Assembly: GCA_900491605.1 (NCBI GenBank)
Contig: UESW01003831.1
Span: 1,117,124 to 1,181,123 of the forward strand
Origin: Calamus simplicifolius
Lineage: Eukaryota; Streptophyta; Magnoliopsida; Arecales; Arecaceae
Reading direction: 5' to 3'
Length of the DNA: 64,000 nucleotides
Positions within the stretch are counted from its first letter, which is position 1. Every line of letters starts with the position of its first letter. Positions 59,301 to 64,000 of this stretch are shown here, piece after piece. The notes under the pieces are model-generated. The model was not told the origin of the DNA. It saw nothing but the letters and a program-made list of their open reading frames with translations, and did no database searches. A program made the position numbers and the translations under genes.

Positions 59301-60347
59301 TCCCCCTATCTGGCATGTCCCCTCGGTGATGAGTTTCTTTGGTGTCGAACTATCTCGGCAGATTCTCTCGATGCCTCTTACTCCTGGCCGTTTATCTGAT
59401 TCCAGGCTCTAGCAAAGATCCTGTCTCTCTAGGGCCCCCTCTAGGGATCTGATGAAGTTGTTCAGGCCTCAGCCCCAGCGGTCGGAGGATGCTGCTTGGA
59501 TTTGGAAGCTTCCTATTTTTCCAGGGTTCAGCAATTTATCTGGAAGCTTCTGTGGGACTGCCTTCCAACCTGCGTTCTTCTCTCGCAGAGAGGTTTACCT
59601 ATTCAGCCGATCTGTCCTTCATGTAGTCTGGAGGAGGAATCGTCTGATCATGTTATTTTCACTTGCCCCAGAACTAGATGGGTCTGGCATATGATTGGCT
59701 ATTCTATCAGACATGATGGCTCGGGCTCCTTGCGCTCCTCTTTCCTTCTTGATCTCCGAAGGGGATCCCAGCAAAAGAAAGCTCTTTGGGCTGCCACGAC
59801 ATATCAGATCTGGCTGTCCAGGAACTAGCTCATTTTCTCTGATGATGCTATTTCTCCTCACAAGATTATAAGGAAGATTAGATTGTTGGTGGCGGACTAT
59901 GCCCGTGTTGGTTCTGACAACTCTGGCCTCTGGGGTTCCCCTGCTGCTTTAGCAGCGAACCGGTATACGGTTTTCATCTCCTAGGAACCCTCCCTCCAGG
60001 GTTTGTCAAAATCAACTTTGATGGGAGTGTTCATGATAGAGCTGCTGGTTCTGCTTTTATTATCCGTGGCTTATTGGCTGCGGGAGGTTTTGGTTCTCTC
60101 GACTCCTTAGTCCCATGACCAAGCTTTATGCGGCTTGGGCTGGTATTTCTTATGCCACTCAGACTCTTCATGCTCAGAGGCTCTTTATTGAGGGTGACTC
60201 CATGTCGGTCATTTCTTGGCTGAAGAAGGAGAATAGCCCTCCTGGTTTTACTAATCTGATTCTCTGGGATAGTTGGACTATGCTACGGGAGGTGGATTGT
60301 GCCCAGATTCGTCATATTTATCGTGAAGCCAACTCGGCGGCAGACTG
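56366..60347 (+). pseudogene. LINE ORF2: endonuclease, reverse transcriptase, RNase H (many stops)
   Basis: Start MKILLWNVRGAQKPSF (ATG 56366). The APE endonuclease shows GDFNCITEASEKCGG, RVWERLDRAL and SDHCPIM (56770-57055). Reverse transcriptase has LGPDKAPGPDGFPPFF, AEQGAFIRGRSISDN, AVKLDIERAYDRMSW, GCPLSPLLFILAADD and the catalytic FADD box in HLLFADDCIIL (57715-58460). The zf-RVT region is CPSCSLEEESSDHVIFTCP near 59600-59660, and RNase H ends QIRHIYREANSAAD at 60347. In the frame from 56366 to 59143 stops are TAG at 56501, 57074, 57791, 57902, 58079, 58205, 58298 and 59141, TGA at 56414 and 58916, and TAA at 56906. Frame shifts follow after 59143. Confidence 0.9.
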
Positions 60348-60915
60348 AGTGGCTATTTCTGTGGCCCAGCATGCTGGATCATGGATTTGGAGGCTGGGCG
60401 ACCCCTGCCCTTCTCTTTTGCAGTAAATTTTGTACTCCGATCTATCTGGGCTGATTCGCGCTAGACTAGTGTGATCGCCCATTTGTACCAAAAAAAAGGA
60501 TAATTTTTAGTTGAGAAATATGTTAGTAGCGCATCAAAAAGTTCACTATGTATATAAAAAAGTATGTACTTAAAGTATAATTTTTTTTATTATTTATCGA
60601 ATAACTACAATGTAATTATTATGTAGCTTAACTTTTTATGCATATTATTCTTTTATATGCAAATGGATAATAATATATATACTTTAAGCTTTTGGTTATT
60701 ATGCATAGAATTTTAGATATACAACTTTTTGGTTGATTGATTTATCATGTATTTATGAAAAATGCTAGCTAAACTTAAATAAATTATATAATTAAAAATT
60801 TTTACGAGTTGGCATAAGTAATTAAAAAACTTTTACAAGTTGATATACTTAATTAAGAAAAAAATGTATATAACTTGATGGCCATTATGTTGAAAAACTT
60901 ATATGAGTTGGTATA

Positions 60916-60916
<1 letters not shown>

Positions 60917-60971
<55 letters not shown>

Positions 60972-60978
60972 CACACAC
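60917..60978. repeat. (TA)n(CA)n microsatellite
   Basis: About 22 TA units followed by eight CA units. Confidence 0.95.
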
Positions 60979-61445
60979 CACAAGGACATAATTGAAAATT
61001 TCAAATAAATTAATATACTCGTAGTGTAAATTTCTCTACTTAAATTCATTGTTTTTGAACTTATGGATATTTTAATTTGATCAATAAGTCAATAAGTTAA
61101 ATTCTTAATTTAAATATTCTATACTTAAAAGTTATTCATTTTTAGATACTACCAAGTACCAAGATACATTTTAGTTATATTACTAAGCACTTTAAAATTT
61201 AGAAAACTTTGAGAATAATATAGCCATATACGCTTTATTACGGGGTGAGCATGGGCTGAAGCGAGGAAAAAAAAAAAGTAGCTCAAGGTATCCAGCTTGA
61301 CTTAAAATCGGGTTAGCTTTTATTAGCTTGGGCCGGTCTAATAAAATTTTTTAAATCTTAAACCAGCTAGACCCACCCTCTTATGTATATTATAATTTAT
61401 AATATATATAATGTATGGAAAGATATGATTACCATTGAAATGTTT

Positions 61446-61505
61446 GTGGGCTAGTTAGTACTTTTGCACCTTGCTGAAGGGCCTCTGGTTTGAGTCCCTT
61501 CAAAG
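61446..61505 (+). mobile_element. Possible tRNA-derived SINE head
   Basis: TGGGCTAGTTAGTAC resembles a pol III A box and GGTTTGAGTCC, about 35 bases later, a B box. The segment does not fold as a full tRNA. A weak call without target duplication. Confidence 0.3.
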
Positions 61506-62160
61506 GCCTTTTGCAAAAATATATATTTATAAAATATATGTATATTCAAGTTGGATTCTATATGTATGTGTCTATACATACATATGTAAAATATACAAAT
61601 AATTATATCTATTTATATATACAATTAACAAATATTTATTTATATAACTATATGTTTGGATTAGATTGGATCAGATCTATTTTTTTAAAGTGATTCTATT
61701 TGAAAATTTGAACGAATTTAGAAATTTAGTTTTGGCTTAGATCGTATGAGCTAAAATTTATAACTTGAGCTCTTAGATATTTTAGACCGAGCTTAGGGCG
61801 GTCCATGCCACCCCTAATTGCGCCGCGTCAGTCTGAAAATCTTTTCTCAAGCCCGCTCGGTCGGGCTTGACCGAACCCATTCGTCGAAACTCCGCCCGAA
61901 ATACTTGCGGGCCTACACTGCAAGTAACGGCGCATGTCCCTTGCCGACTGCCTTCCGTGGGGAGTGGGGATGGCGTCGTTAACGCTCTCATCGATGAGGT
62001 TCGTGCGAACTTTCACCAAGAATGCGAGAACGGGACGGTGCTTGGTCCAGCTCTGCTTCTCGGAGCTTCCCTCCTTGGTCCTTTCCCTTTTACTTAATTT
62101 TATATTTCGCTTATCGATAGAGCGAGGAAAGGCGACGTAGAGCAAGAGCGACGGCCGCCA

Positions 62161-63653
62161 TGGCTACGGGTCTTCAGATGGATAGAGAAACCGCCCTGGA
62201 CCTCGTGAAGAAGGGCGGCACTCTTCTCCTCCTCGACGTTCCCCCGTTCACTCTATTCGGTATCGACACCCAGGTCCTCTTCCTGGTCGCTTTCAAATCT
62301 TGGAAATCCTAAGAACCTTTTCCCCTTTCTTTCCAAGCTAAGTAGTCCAGTCCAGTTGGATGGTTTCTTTACTGTTCTTGATTTGTAATCGAAATTCCAC
62401 TTGGTCTAGAGGACAAAGACGCTCCTGATAAAATCCGGATTCTTGAAATTACAAGGAATTATAATGGCTCTTAAATTTTGATTGATTAGGGCTCTTTCTT
62501 GGAGATTTTGGATGAAGAATAATTCTTTTATAATAGTAAAATTAATATCTTTGAATATTGACAGCACTGAGTTTTGCTGTGGTAATATGGTAGAGTGGTT
62601 TGAAAGAAAGGAGGTGGATAGGTCGTGTTATGCTCCATTAAACTGGATAGTGATCTCAGGCGTCTTCGAAATGCTATCATGTAGCGGTGAGAAAAGTGCA
62701 CGATCATCTAGCAATATTATCTAAAATTTTAAATGGCACAAGATCCTGAAAGCTCATTATTAATTTCATTGTGAGGGGATTTGTCTAAGAGTTGTTTGAT
62801 TTTCAAGATTGTTAATCAATGAATCTGATACGTATCCAAAGTTTTTGACATGAGTTCAGCTTGCAAACCTGTGAATATATATGCTTCAAGCTGGATCACA
62901 AGTCTAGATTATGGTGTCCCCAATGTGGCAAAATGCAGCAGGCTGATCTTTGAAGCAAGTGATCTTGTTGTTATTTCGTTCACTTGTTAACTTGCAACTG
63001 AAGCATATGAATTTCACAGTAAATGTAGACAGGGCCTATCAGTTTTGGCTACTAATCCTAAGCTTGCAGCGATAAGACCTACTTTGGAGAGTATAATGAA
63101 TTATAATTGTAAGATCTATTATGATTTCTTACAATTCTGTTTTTATTCAGAGCAGATAGCGGTCAATGAAGAATTAACAACTGAATAAGTATACGAACGT
63201 TTTGGATAAACATATTGAGCCTGTTACTTTATGAGAAAACAATCAGTAGTACTTACAGCTTGTATCTAATTTTGATTATATGGTCAATGGTGTTAGTTTA
63301 AATTTGACAACATATTGAATACTATGGTAGCTCTCCTTTTCTACACAGCTGCCTTTTGGGACCTGAATATTGCAAAGCACTAGCCTAGGAAATCTGAATG
63401 TGTCTGAATATGTTTTCTAGATTATTTTGATAGATTTAATTGATTATTTACATTCTACATATGACTTGCTCATATTATTTCAAAGGTTAGCAGTATTAAA
63501 GGCACTGAGTTTTGTTGATATTATTCGTTTCAAGCTCATGTATCAGTTAGTTTTCTTCCTCTTTTTTCAGATGTTCTCTGTGGGGCCTAACTTCAAGGGT
63601 ATAAAAATGATCCAACCTGGTCCCCATTTCATTTACTATAGCCCCTCAAACAA
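62161..63653 (+). CDS. AAR2: AAR2-family protein, 5' part (gene continues past the window)
   Basis: AAR2 is an assembly factor of the U5 snRNP that binds PRP8 before it joins the spliceosome. Exon 1 is 62161-62271 (MATGLQMDRETALDLVKKGG, then LLLLDVPPFTLFGIDTQ) in GCCGCCATGG context; an in-frame Met at 62179 is the alternative start. Exon 2 is 63571-63653 (MFSVGPNFKGIKMIQPGPHF, then IYYSPSN), after a TTTTTTCAG acceptor. The joined GIDTQ-MFSVGP-FKGIKM-PPGPHF-IYYS pattern is the family's N-terminal signature. The first donor (CAG/GTCCTC) is weak. A TACTGCTCTTGAGG stretch after a TTGCAG at 63835 could be exon 3, but its protein does not look like AAR2, so I leave it out. Confidence 0.82.
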
Positions 63654-64000
63654 GTAAGCATAACTTCCTAAGAGCTGAAATATTTTTGATTTGGTCTCAT
63701 TTAATGGCATATCTAAACAGTAAGTTGAGTTGGCAGTTTCCATGTATCAACATATGTTGACCTTTTATTGTTCTTGATTTTTTTTTTCTATTTCATGGTC
63801 TATATTAAATAAATAGTTTTGCTGAATTTTTGCAGTACTGCTCTTGAGGAAAAAGTAAGCTAAATATAGTAACAAGAATTTGTGTACACTTTTGAGTTTT
63901 ATGTCATCATCAATGGCTGATATATGTCTTTAGGTTGTAATGGTTGGAAATAATGCTTTAAGATTAATTTTGAAGTGGTATTGTAAATAAATATTGCAAA

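Larger units (their letters stand above)
53482..60497 (+). mobile_element. Near full-length L1-type LINE
   Basis: ORF1 (DUF4283-like gag with a zinc knuckle) and ORF2 (endonuclease, reverse transcriptase, zf-RVT, RNase H) lie in order, ending in a short A run after TTTGTACC (60490-60497). An identical GGATAATT is found at 53474-53481 and 60498-60505 and is taken as the target duplication. The length of 7.0 kb includes a triplicated segment in ORF1. Both frames carry many stops, mostly TAG. It is related to the minus-strand fragment at 12286-13890. Confidence 0.8.
60506..61800. other. AT-rich intergenic DNA
   Basis: A (TA)n run at 60917-60960 passes into (CA)n at 60963-60978. 61238-61818 may be a degraded hAT-like element, with an edge CGGGGTGAGCATGGGC on the left and GGTCCATGCCACCCCTA on the right. 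Target duplications do not match. No gene. Confidence 0.4.

Noticed and set aside
61446..61505. tRNA gene
   Set aside because: A- and B-box-like text is present but acceptor and anticodon stems do not pair; at best a SINE head.
63836..63870. Third AAR2 exon (TACTGCTCTTGAGG)
   Set aside because: Acceptor and phase fit, but the encoded residues do not match the family and a stop follows soon; the real next exon is probably beyond the window.

Overview
This is plant nuclear DNA: long introns with GT/AG borders, TGGGCC-type promoter motifs, Ty1-copia, LINE-L1, Mutator-like (MULE) and hAT elements, and two recognisable plant housekeeping genes. A monocot such as a palm is my guess from the protein flavour and repeat style, but the sequence alone does not fix the species. 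There is no bacterial-type gene organisation.

Layout. 1-10508: a complete-ended Ty1-copia (SIRE-like) retrotransposon on the minus strand (349-10503) with two LTRs, PBS, PPT and a perfect 5-bp target duplication, inserted in older retroelement-like sequence. 12286-13890: a 5'-truncated L1 LINE on the minus strand. 14240-16065: a tandem array of 200/230-bp units built from GACACC phrases. 16540-18960: a decayed multi-exon transposon gene of the Ulp1-protease class. 18961-23250: AT-rich, gene-free. 23532-40443: the AIP1 gene (actin-interacting protein 1, WD40), six exons spread over 17 kb, with introns holding a small foldback element, a nonautonomous hAT element, a truncated SINE-like insert and a 2.5-kb solo LTR. 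41089-52010: two related Mutator-like elements in opposite orientation, abutting at one shared 9-bp target copy. Element A (41098-47912) carries a plant-mobile-domain (PMD) gene and a FAR1/MULE transposase ending in an OTU-like domain. Element B (47922-52001) is a sibling that lost most of its transposase. 53482-60497: a near full-length L1 LINE on the plus strand with a triplicated ORF1 segment. 62161 to the window end: the 5' part of an AAR2-family (U5 snRNP assembly) gene.

The two cellular genes are unrelated in function (actin turnover; spliceosome assembly) and both read on the plus strand. Everything between and inside them is mobile DNA in different states of decay. The best candidates for something not well described are the PMD+OTU MULE pair with shared target site and a family of 24-bp palindromes near its ends; the array of GCCGAC (DRE/CRT-core) motifs in the copia U3 promoter; the GACACC tandem array beside the Ulp1-type gene; and the 527-bp triplication in the LINE. 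Many single-base frame breaks sit at or near homopolymer runs, one of them in otherwise perfect AIP1 exon 1, so some apparent damage may be sequencing error.
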